A stretch of 36,755 nucleotides of DNA from contig SCUK01000013.1 of assembly GCA_004297445.1 (NCBI GenBank), forward strand, positions 1 through 36,755, given 5' to 3'. The notes under the pieces are model-generated. The model ran no database searches. It was not told the origin of the DNA and saw only the letters and a program-made list of their open reading frames with translations. The translations under genes and the position numbers were made by a program. Below are positions 30,481 through 36,755 of the stretch, in pieces (position 1 is the first letter of the stretch; each line of letters begins with the position of its first letter). This DNA comes from Anaerolineae bacterium. GTDB taxonomy: Bacteria; Chloroflexota; Anaerolineae; Anaerolineales; UBA11579.

Positions 30481-32199
30481 TCAGTCGTCGCCTTTATCGC
30501 CGGTTGGGTGACATTCAAGGCATCGACCCGCGATATTGCTTTCATCGTGTTCCTGAATCATTTCATTCAGGTTGTGGCAGTTGGTGCAGGTGACGCCGAA
30601 GTTGGCGGTGACATGACAGGCGGCGCATTCGCCGTTCGCATCACCATGGTTGGTGGGGAAACGGTGGTTAAAACTGGCGTTCCAATTGCTGGTGTTGTGG
30701 CATTGAGAGCACTGGCCGGGGAAATGATTGGCCGGGCGGTCATGGCAGGACTGGCAATCCGTTGCCCCGGCGAGTTTATGGTCAAAGGAAGCCGGCCGCC
30801 AGGCCTGCGTGGAATGGCAGGCGCCGCACTGACCAGCAAAGTGGTTGGCCGGGCTGTCCGCGGCGTGGCATTGCACACAATTGGTGGCTCCGGCAACCTG
30901 ATGGTTAAAGTCGGCGGGCAGCCAGCCGTTGGTACTGTGGCAGGCCGAACACTGGCCGGCATAATGATTGGCGGGGCTATCCGTTGAGTGGCACAGAACA
31001 CAATCCGTGGCTCCCGCTACCTGATGGTCGAATGTGGCCGGGGTCCAGGCTGTGGTGGTGTGGCAGGCCGAACACTGGCCCGGGTAATGGTTGGCCGGAC
31101 GAACAAGGCTGTGACACAACGTGCAGTCGGTAGCGCCGGCTACCTGGTGGTCGAATGTGGCCGGAGTCCAGGCCACGGTGGTGTGGCAGGCGGAACACTG
31201 ACCCGGGTAATGACTGACCGGGAGATTGAATTCATGGCAGGCGGCACAGTCGGTCACATCCGCGGCCTGGTGGCTGAAGTTGGCGGGCTGCCAGGCGGTG
31301 GTGTCATGGCAGTTTGAGCATTGGCCGGGGAAGTGCTGTGCTGGGCGGTCCGGTGTATGGCAGGCGGCGCAATCCTCGGCACTGTTGGCCTGGTGGTCGA
31401 ACGAAATCGTTAACCAGTCTGTTGTGGAATGGCAGGCGGCGCATTGAATGCCGTAACGGCCCAGATGCACCTCGGGCTCGTTGTGGCAGCCCTGACAATC
31501 GGTGGGCAGGTCAGGGATGGATGGGGAGTGGCAGGTGGAACATTGCAGTTCCAGATGACGGCCATCCAATGGGAAAGTGGTTTGGGCGTGGTCGAAGTCG
31601 CTAAAGCGGTCATGGCCATCGTGGCAATCCAAACAGGCCGCGCTAAACGCCGCAAGATGGTCGGCCATGTAAGCGCTATCGTCTTGGATGTGGCAATCCT
31701 GGCAGGTTTGCACTTCGACGGCGTATTCGTGACCAGTGTGGCAGGTATCGCAATCCAGCGGCTCGTCGGCGTAACCGGACGCATGATGCGCGAGGCTGAA
31801 GTCTGTGAGGTCATGGTCAAAGAAAGGGTGCGCCAGGGCCAACAGGTCGGCGTCGGCGCCCTGATGCTCGGTGTGACAGGCCAAACACTCCCCGCCGCGC
31901 TCAAACAGGCCGTGCAACGGCTGGGACGCCGCGACCTGGTCGGCGACACCCGTGTGGCAATCCATACAGAGCGCGGCGGAGTCTGAACTCAACGGCTGGT
32001 GGCACAACTCGCATTGGGGTTCAAACTCAGCATGGTTGGCCCAGCCATCAATCGACTCGCCGGATTCACCGCTGGCGGACAAGTGTCCGGGACTAAAGAG
32101 GGTCTGGCCGCTTACGGTAAACCAAACCAACATGGGCACGAGAATAATGCCGGAGGCAATCAGGGACGAGGGGGAGAACAGGATGTCGCGACGACGCAT
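30481..32199 (-). CDS. 24-heme membrane-anchored cytochrome c
   Basis: 572 aa from the ATG at 32199; the frame extends upstream across the promoter but is not used. An N-terminal membrane anchor lies at about 11-31 (SSLIASGIILVPMLVWFTVS). I count 24 CxxCH heme-binding motifs, at residues 63, 78, 105, 150, 166, 189, 220, 235, 253, 277, 295, 318, 336, 359, 377, 400, 418, 441, 459, 482, 497, 525, 538 and 560. From about 250 to 498 the protein is a tandem 41-residue repeat with two hemes each (pattern GQCSACHTTxAWxPATFDHQ). No enzymatic domain is visible, so it is probably an electron wire outside the membrane. It heads a four-gene redox operon. Confidence 0.95.
   Translation of the reverse strand: MRRRDILFSPSSLIASGIILVPMLVWFTVSGQTLFSPGHLSASGESGESIDGWANHAEFEPQCELCHQPLSSDSAALCMDCHTGVADQVAASQPLHGLFERGGECLACHTEHQGADADLLALAHPFFDHDLTDFSLAHHASGYADEPLDCDTCHTGHEYAVEVQTCQDCHIQDDSAYMADHLAAFSAACLDCHDGHDRFSDFDHAQTTFPLDGRHLELQCSTCHSPSIPDLPTDCQGCHNEPEVHLGRYGIQCAACHSTTDWLTISFDHQANSAEDCAACHTPDRPAQHFPGQCSNCHDTTAWQPANFSHQAADVTDCAACHEFNLPVSHYPGQCSACHTTVAWTPATFDHQVAGATDCTLCHSLVRPANHYPGQCSACHTTTAWTPATFDHQVAGATDCVLCHSTDSPANHYAGQCSACHSTNGWLPADFNHQVAGATNCVQCHAADSPANHFAGQCGACHSTQAWRPASFDHKLAGATDCQSCHDRPANHFPGQCSQCHNTSNWNASFNHRFPTNHGDANGECAACHVTANFGVTCTNCHNLNEMIQEHDESNIAGRCLECHPTGDKGDD
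30706..31452 (-). repeat. Tandem 123-bp repeats within the 24-heme cytochrome gene
   Basis: About six units of 123 bp (41 codons) encode two CxxCH motifs each. For example, CAGGCCGAACACTGGCC recurs at 30941 and 31064, exactly 123 bp apart. Units 3 and 4 are nearly identical and others have diverged, which points to stepwise duplication. Confidence 0.85.
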
Positions 32200-32227
32200 G
32201 ATGAATCCGCCGGATGACGGCAATTGA

Positions 32228-32255
32228 ATTATAGGACGGCCAAGTTGCCAGACAA
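32228..32255 (-). promoter_or_regulatory. Promoter of the multiheme redox operon
   Basis: -35 TTGTCT (32255-32250), 16-bp spacer, -10 TATAAT (32233-32228) on the minus strand. The predicted start is near 32221, about 22 nt before the ATG at 32199. Confidence 0.7.
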
Positions 32256-32263
32256 TAGGACAG

Positions 32264-32286
32264 TTGTCCCGTATAGGATGGGACAA
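32264..32286. promoter_or_regulatory. Inverted repeat upstream of the redox operon promoter
   Basis: TTGTCCC (32264-32270), 9 bp, GGGACAA (32280-32286) form a perfect 7-9-7 inverted repeat starting 9 bp upstream of the -35 box. The position suits an activator site, for example of a CRP/FNR-type dimer, but the half-site is not a textbook FNR or CRP one. It also touches the terminator of the gene beyond. Confidence 0.45.
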
Positions 32287-32312
32287 AAAACCCGCGCCCT
32301 GTCGGGCGCGGG
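32285..32312 (-). terminator. Intrinsic terminator of the helical unknown gene
   Basis: CCCGCGCCC (32291-32299), a 4-nt loop, GGGCGCGGG (32304-32312). On the minus strand it is followed by six T (32290-32285). It lies 25 bp after the stop at 32337. Confidence 0.9.
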
Positions 32313-32336
32313 TTGATTGAGATGAAACTGGTGGAA

Positions 32337-32837
32337 TTAGCCCTTCGGCAGGATTGACGTGAGAGTCCGGGTGACGTTCTGGAGTTCGCCGGCATGCACT
32401 TTGAGCCGGGAAACATCGCCGGTCTGGAGGCCGCCATGAACATCCGTGATGGTGCGGGATGTCTTGACGCTGGTATCGATGATGTTCTGGGTGTACTTCT
32501 CCATCTCAACGAGCAGGGACATGACATTTTTCGGGATGATGGGAACATTTTTCAGAATCGGGAGCAGGACATCCAGAATCTGGTTGGCCTTGCCGGCATA
32601 CTTGACGGTGAGGGTGTGCAGGGAGCCGATGGCGCCGGTCAGTTCGAGGGCGACCTCCTGAATGGCATCGATCATGTCCTTGTGGTCCTGAATCATGCGA
32701 CCAATGTCGTCCAGCGATTGGGTAAGCTTATCCGAAAATTTGACGTAGGACCCGGGCTTGCCGGGGGCGGGCTTCACGCCGGCAACTGGTTTGACGGCAC
32801 GCGGCGGGGTGGATTTGGGTGACTTGGGATTACGCAT
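32337..32837 (-). CDS. Helical hypothetical protein with Lys/Pro-rich N terminus
   Basis: 166 aa; GGAGG about 10 nt before the ATG. Residues 1-30 are basic and Pro-rich (PKSPKSTPPRAVKP). The remainder is predicted long amphipathic helices with heptad-like hydrophobics (LTQSLDDIGRMIQDHKDMID, LLPILKNVPIIPKNVMSLLV). There is no signal peptide, membrane span or cysteine. The layout is reminiscent of phasins or of helical surface-coat proteins, but I recognise no family. It is monocistronic, with its own terminator. Confidence 0.75.
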   Translation of the reverse strand: MRNPKSPKSTPPRAVKPVAGVKPAPGKPGSYVKFSDKLTQSLDDIGRMIQDHKDMIDAIQEVALELTGAIGSLHTLTVKYAGKANQILDVLLPILKNVPIIPKNVMSLLVEMEKYTQNIIDTSVKTSRTITDVHGGLQTGDVSRLKVHAGELQNVTRTLTSILPKG

Positions 32838-32906
32838 CGATGGTTTCCTCCGGATTGAAATGATTGACTTAGTATCCCACGAATTCTGCGTAGGAAGAAA
32901 TGACGC

Positions 32907-32934
32907 TTGACAACCTGAGTTCCAGCCCTAGAAT
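32907..32934 (+). promoter_or_regulatory. Promoter of the flavin amine oxidase gene
   Basis: -35 TTGACA (32907-32912), 16-bp spacer, -10 TAGAAT (32929-32934). A GAGGTG Shine-Dalgarno lies at 32941-32946, 5 nt before the ATG at 32952. Confidence 0.8.
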
Positions 32935-32951
32935 GGACAAGAGGTGACGCC

Positions 32952-34367
32952 ATGACCCAAAACCCGCTTTCAATCATCGCCAACGGATTGCCAAAAACCA
33001 GCACGCCCAAGAAGGTGGTCATCGTGGGGGCCGGCATGGCCGGGCTGACGGCGGCCTATGAGTTGAAACGTGCCGGGCACCAGGTCGTCCTCCTGGAAGC
33101 GCAGGCGCGGGTGGGCGGCCGGGTATACACCCTGCGAGAGCCTTTCAGCGATGGGCTGTACGCCGAGGCGGGGGCGATGCGCATTCCGAAGTCGCATAAC
33201 TTGACGATGGCGTACATCGAGAAATTCAAGATCGCCACCCTGCCCTTCATGATGGGCAATCCGCAAGCCTATTATTTCCTGCATGGGAAGAAGACACGCA
33301 TCGGGGAAGCGCTGGCCAACCCGGACGCGCTGGGCTTTGAGACCGCCCCGCACGAACGCGGCAAGTCCCACAACGCCCTGTGGGAAGCGGCGCTCAAACC
33401 GCTGCTGGACCGGCTGAAGAAGGATGGTGAAGCCGCCTGGGAAGGGCTGCTGGCCGAGTACGACGGCTATTCGACTCGTGAGTTTCTGGAAGCGAATAAA
33501 TGGTCGGAAGGGGCAATCGAGATGTTCGGTCTGCTGGCCGACCAGGAAGCGCTGATGAACGCCTCGTTTCTAGAACTTTTCCGCGAGGAGGCCGGCAATT
33601 TCTACACCGACATGATTCAACTGAAGGGCGGGATGGATCATCTGCCGCGGGCGTTCCTGCCGGAGTTGCGCGGGGACATCCGTTTTGGGGCGCGCATGAC
33701 GGCGATTGAACAGAATGCCGAAAGTGTGACGATACACTACCAGAGCCGCGGGGGGCGCGCCAGCGAGACCGGCGACTGCGCCATCCTGACAACGCCCTTC
33801 CCCGTGCTGCGGCATGTGGAAGTGCTGCAACCGTTCAGCCGCGCCAAGCAGCGCGCCATCCGGCAACTGCATTACGACGCATCGGCCAAAATCCTCATCC
33901 AGACACGGCGGCGTTTCTGGGAACAGGACGAGGGCATTCTTGGCGGCGGAACGGTAACCGACCTGCCCGTCCGCATCCTGTTTTACCCGCAGCATGGGCA
34001 GGAATCCGGGCGCGGCGTATTGCTGGCCAGTTACACCTGGGCAGAAGACGCCCAACGCTGGGGGTCGCTATCTCCGGGAGATCGCATTACACAGGCCGTG
34101 GAAAACCTGGCGCAGATTCACCCGCAGATCGTGCAGGAGTTCGAAACCGGGGCTTCGTACATGTGGCACGACGATGAGTTTGCCGGCGGGGCGTTTGCGC
34201 TGTTCGACCCGGGGCAGCAAACGCTGCTGCACAAACACATCATCGCGACGGAGGGGCGGGTCCATTTTGCCGGGGAACATGCCTCGCTGGCGCACGCCTG
34301 GATTCAGGGGGCGATTGAATCCGGGTTGCGGGCGGCGGACGAGATTAACTCGGCGGGCGGGGCGTAA
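32952..34367 (+). CDS. Flavin-containing amine oxidase family protein
   Basis: 471 aa. The dinucleotide-binding motif VVIVGAGMAGLTAAYELKRA (about 22-41) is followed by VVLLEAQARVGGRVYTLREP, the flavin amine oxidase GGR motif. The C-terminal FAD motif is GRVHFAGEHASLAHAWIQGA. Length and order match monoamine/L-amino-acid oxidases that deaminate amines with O2 as acceptor. There is no signal peptide. The substrate cannot be predicted. It is transcribed alone, convergent with the endonuclease-family gene. Confidence 0.93.
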   Translation: MTQNPLSIIANGLPKTSTPKKVVIVGAGMAGLTAAYELKRAGHQVVLLEAQARVGGRVYTLREPFSDGLYAEAGAMRIPKSHNLTMAYIEKFKIATLPFMMGNPQAYYFLHGKKTRIGEALANPDALGFETAPHERGKSHNALWEAALKPLLDRLKKDGEAAWEGLLAEYDGYSTREFLEANKWSEGAIEMFGLLADQEALMNASFLELFREEAGNFYTDMIQLKGGMDHLPRAFLPELRGDIRFGARMTAIEQNAESVTIHYQSRGGRASETGDCAILTTPFPVLRHVEVLQPFSRAKQRAIRQLHYDASAKILIQTRRRFWEQDEGILGGGTVTDLPVRILFYPQHGQESGRGVLLASYTWAEDAQRWGSLSPGDRITQAVENLAQIHPQIVQEFETGASYMWHDDEFAGGAFALFDPGQQTLLHKHIIATEGRVHFAGEHASLAHAWIQGAIESGLRAADEINSAGGA

Positions 34368-34415
34368 TCCGACTGCAAGACGGCGCATCCAAGAGAACGC
34401 CCACAAGGGGCCCGG

Positions 34416-35564
34416 CTACGGGATAATCTGAAAGTCGGCTATGAGCGGCAGGTGGTCATAATTGTTGGGCATATCATCCAACAGGACATCTTCCGCGAGC
34501 AAGCCGTATTGTGCCAATGCCTGCGGTGAGAGACCTGTGGTGTCCAGCACGAACGTATTGAGCAAGGTCAGCACGCTATCCGAATAGAGGATGCGGTCGA
34601 GCGCGCCGGGGCGGAATGAAGAATTGAATTCGCGCCAGGTATAGAACTTCAGCCCCTGGGCGTTAAGGCTGGGCATAGCATCTGCGAGCGCGGTGCCGTC
34701 CCAATCCGGCGGAGAGTCTGAGCCATAGCGGTTTTCATCGGCGATATCACCGGACAGCAGGGTATCGAAGTGGGCGGCGGGGTCGGTGTCATAGATATTG
34801 AAATCGCCGAGCACAAGAAGCGGGGTAAGGTCGGGCAGGTCAATCGAATCGCCGGGGGTGCGGGCGTCGGCCAGTTCATGGATGATGACATCCGCCTGGC
34901 GCTGGCGCAGGGCGATATCGTCCGCGCCGCCGCTGGACTTGAAGTGTGAGCAAACCAGATAGACATCACGCGAACCGAATTCTGCATCCGGCAGGTCCAC
35001 GAGTGCGGCGGCCTGGAGCAGATCCAGCGGCAGGGGCACCACGCCCAGGGCGTAACCGTCTGAAAGCACCGGGTAGCGGCTCAGAATGACATTGTCGCGG
35101 GCGCCGGTGGCGTTCCAGGGTGTGCCGCCCAGCGCGGCGGTCAACAGGTCAGCGACCTGCCGGGTGTCACGGCGGGAGTTCACCTCCTGCAAACAGAGCA
35201 CATCCGGCTGGATGGCTGCCACGAGCCGGATGAATTCGTCCTGGCGGTCGGCAATGCGAAATTCATGGTTTTCGCGGTCGCCTTCTGGGAAAATCGAATC
35301 CCAGTTAATGTTGTAGCTCATCACGCGCAGCACGCCCGCGTCCGGTGCAGCGAGGAATTCACCCTCACTGAGGGGCACGGGTGTGGCCGATGGGCGGCGG
35401 GTGGCAGTGGGGGCGGGCGTCCCGGTCGGCGCGGGCGTGTCCGTAGGGAAGACCGGCACGGTGGGTTCAGCGGTTGAAGAGGGAGGTACCGGCTGGCAGG
35501 CAGCCAAAGCGAGTACAAGAAGCAATACAAAAAGGAAGGACTTGGGCAGGAAGTGGTTCATCAT
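34416..35564 (-). CDS. Endonuclease/exonuclease/phosphatase (EEP) family lipoprotein
   Basis: 382 aa. The signal peptide has a lipobox (VLALAACQ, Cys at about 23), then a Pro/Thr linker (TDTPAPTGTPAPTATRRPSA) that puts the enzyme outside the membrane. The EEP fold shows VMSYNINWD, VLCLQEVNSRRDT (metal Glu), LLVLGDFNIYDTDP (Asp/Asn) and the catalytic NYDHLPLIADF at the C terminus. The family includes nucleases and phosphodiesterases; an extracellular DNase or phosphatase role is likely. TACAAT ends 6 nt before the ATG and no Shine-Dalgarno is present, again suggesting a leaderless mRNA. Confidence 0.9.
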   Translation of the reverse strand: MMNHFLPKSFLFVLLLVLALAACQPVPPSSTAEPTVPVFPTDTPAPTGTPAPTATRRPSATPVPLSEGEFLAAPDAGVLRVMSYNINWDSIFPEGDRENHEFRIADRQDEFIRLVAAIQPDVLCLQEVNSRRDTRQVADLLTAALGGTPWNATGARDNVILSRYPVLSDGYALGVVPLPLDLLQAAALVDLPDAEFGSRDVYLVCSHFKSSGGADDIALRQRQADVIIHELADARTPGDSIDLPDLTPLLVLGDFNIYDTDPAAHFDTLLSGDIADENRYGSDSPPDWDGTALADAMPSLNAQGLKFYTWREFNSSFRPGALDRILYSDSVLTLLNTFVLDTTGLSPQALAQYGLLAEDVLLDDMPNNYDHLPLIADFQIIP

Positions 35565-35582
35565 GCGCCTATTGTAATAAAG

Positions 35583-35610
35583 AAACCCCCGCAGTTTGCT
35601 GCGGGGGTTT
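35583..35610 (-). terminator. Intrinsic terminator of the sugar-binding protein gene
   Basis: AAACCCCCGCAG (35583-35594), loop of 4, CTGCGGGGGTTT (35599-35610): a 12-bp perfect stem. On the minus strand it is followed by CTTTATT. It lies just upstream of the -10-like element of the EEP lipoprotein gene. Confidence 0.88.
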
Positions 35611-35633
35611 CGGTTTACTGAAATGCTACGAAC

Positions 35634-36755
35634 TTACTGGGACTCAGCCACCAGGTCGGCGGCGGTCTGGTTCAGTTCATCGAGGATGGCCTGAATACCA
35701 GCGGCATCGGCGGCTTCCAGGATGGCGAAGAACGCATCGCGGATGGCGCCACGCACAGCACCGTGCGCCGGCAGGTTGGGTTCAGCCTTGCCGAGCGGCA
35801 GCAGGTCCAGCGCGCCACCCCAGATCACGTCGTCGTCGGGGCGGGTGCCCACGTCAACGCCAGCCTGGGACGGGAAGTAGCCGGTTAAGCTGACCCACTC
35901 ACTCTGGGTTTCGGGCGAGGTGAGCCACTTCAGGAACAGCCACGAAGCGAGGTCAGCGGTTTCATTGGTGCGAACGATGCCAACCATCTGGCCGAAGGCG
36001 TTCACGACCAGGGTGCCATCCGGGCCCGGGTAGGGAATGGTGCCCCACACATCGGTGTTGCCGGCGTCTGCCATAGCCGAAACCTGGAAGGGGATACCGG
36101 CGCTGGAGGAGGTGGCGAACAGCGCCAGGCGGCCAGCGAACTCAGGGTTCGGGAAGGACGGCGTGGAAAGCGTGCAGCCGCTGTCGTAAAGGTCCTTGAA
36201 GAACAGGGCGACGTTCAACACGGCTTCGTTGTTCAGGTTGTAACCGTCTCCGGCTTCGTTAATGTATTCACCGCCAAACGCCCAAATCCAGGGCGAAACC
36301 ATGGAGGCATCCGGGAAGTACACATAGCCGCCGGTGCCATCATTGTCCGGGTTGTCATCGCTGCCATTGGCGGCAGCAGCGGCGCAGGCCTGTTCCTTGA
36401 ATTCAGCAGAGGTCTGCGGCGGGCCGGAGAAGCCCAGTTCTTCTGCCCAGGTGTAGTTGTAGAAAATTACCTGCTCAGATTGGTGCATCGGGATACCCAG
36501 CTGGGTGCCGTCCGCCAGAGTGCCGGAACTGTACGGGCCGGGGAAGATGCCAGCCAGCACTTCGGGGCTCAGGCCATAGCTCGGGTTATTGATGTAGTCA
36601 TTGAGCGGGGCGATGACATCCAGGCTGTACCAGCGCGAGAGGCTATTGGGAAAGCCCATGGTCAGGTTCGGCAGTTCGCCGGTAGCGACGGCGCCGTTGA
36701 CCGCAGTTTCCAGGTCACCCTGGTTGCCCTGCGCAATGGCTTCGACGGTGATGCC
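35634..36755 (-). CDS. ABC transporter sugar-binding protein, 5' end outside the window
   Basis: The frame is open to the window edge, giving at least 373 residues without signal peptide; the true start lies beyond 36755. A Met at 36659 is internal, since sequence upstream of it (TVEAIAQGNQGDLETAVNGA) continues the protein. Segments such as NLTMGFPNSLSRWYSLDVIA, LADGTQLGIPMHQSEQVIFY, GYVYFPDASMVSPWIWAFGG and LASWLFLKWLTSPETQSEWV are typical of family 1 solute-binding proteins. It should bind a sugar outside the membrane and hand it to a permease. The transporter genes would lie downstream in a usual operon, but here a terminator follows directly. Confidence 0.9.
   Translation of the reverse strand, partial: GITVEAIAQGNQGDLETAVNGAVATGELPNLTMGFPNSLSRWYSLDVIAPLNDYINNPSYGLSPEVLAGIFPGPYSSGTLADGTQLGIPMHQSEQVIFYNYTWAEELGFSGPPQTSAEFKEQACAAAAANGSDDNPDNDGTGGYVYFPDASMVSPWIWAFGGEYINEAGDGYNLNNEAVLNVALFFKDLYDSGCTLSTPSFPNPEFAGRLALFATSSSAGIPFQVSAMADAGNTDVWGTIPYPGPDGTLVVNAFGQMVGIVRTNETADLASWLFLKWLTSPETQSEWVSLTGYFPSQAGVDVGTRPDDDVIWGGALDLLPLGKAEPNLPAHGAVRGAIRDAFFAILEAADAAGIQAILDELNQTAADLVAESQ

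Noticed and set aside
30706..31452. Regular spacing of repeats considered as CRISPR or minisatellite
   Set aside because: The 123-bp units are in frame and encode CxxCH heme sites, so they are protein repeats.
36657..36659. ATG at 36659 as start of the last gene
   Set aside because: The frame stays open to the window edge and upstream residues continue a solute-binding protein; a signal peptide is missing after this Met.

Overview
The window is about 36.8 kb of GC-rich bacterial DNA. It most resembles a member of the Chloroflexota, probably Anaerolineae-like. This rests on gene content (DUF2089 and DUF4097/SHOCT-like proteins, a VanW-domain protein, tandem M42 peptidases, Thr/Pro-rich lipoprotein linkers, a T-box before serS), not on a phylogenetic marker. 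No rRNA, tRNA or CRISPR array is visible. There is one insertion sequence.

Layout. (1) 131-4133, minus strand: a six-gene operon with a near-consensus promoter at 4184-4211. It encodes a 56-aa protein, a DUF2089 zinc-ribbon/HTH regulator, two DUF4097 beta-helix proteins and two proteins sharing a small C-terminal domain; together they carry six copies of a SHOCT-like helical module. (2) 4511-5515: an AT-rich unknown membrane protein. (3) 5703-9714, plus strand: a five-gene operon preceded by a sigma-54-type -24/-12 element at 5641-5656. It encodes a TIM-barrel-like protein, a divergent FtsZ, two small proteins and a degenerate LCP-like membrane protein. A VanW-domain protein, a small lipoprotein, a Trm112-like zinc ribbon and a HEAT-repeat protein follow. 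(4) 13280-20612, mostly housekeeping: DUF456 protein, serS with a T-box leader, a CDF metal exporter divergent from a Fur-family regulator, a histidine-kinase-dimerisation-like mini-protein coupled to lysS, greA and a PIG-L deacetylase. (5) 20722-27007, plus strand: a Thr/Pro-rich surface protein, three tandem M42 aminopeptidases, a solute-binding lipoprotein and a LysM/M23 peptidase. (6) 27035-28092: an IS30-family element inserted into the terminator of the M23 gene. (7) 28132-32199, minus strand: a redox operon of a 24-heme cytochrome c, a two-cluster ferredoxin, an FAD/NAD(P) oxidoreductase and a di-heme b membrane protein. (8) 32337-36755: a helical unknown, a flavin amine oxidase, an endonuclease/exonuclease/phosphatase-family lipoprotein and a sugar-binding lipoprotein cut by the window edge.

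How the genes may work together. The redox operon looks like a complete path from NAD(P)H through flavin, iron-sulfur and membrane b-hemes to a multiheme extracytoplasmic wire. The FtsZ-like operon encodes a cytoskeletal GTPase with unknown partners, apparently under alternative sigma control. The 131-4133 operon resembles an envelope-stress module of the LiaX/YvlB type. These three are the best candidates for an undescribed system. Several genes (VanW, DUF456, CDF, solute-binding protein, endonuclease) have a -10-like hexamer 5-9 nt before the start codon and no Shine-Dalgarno sequence, which suggests leaderless mRNAs.
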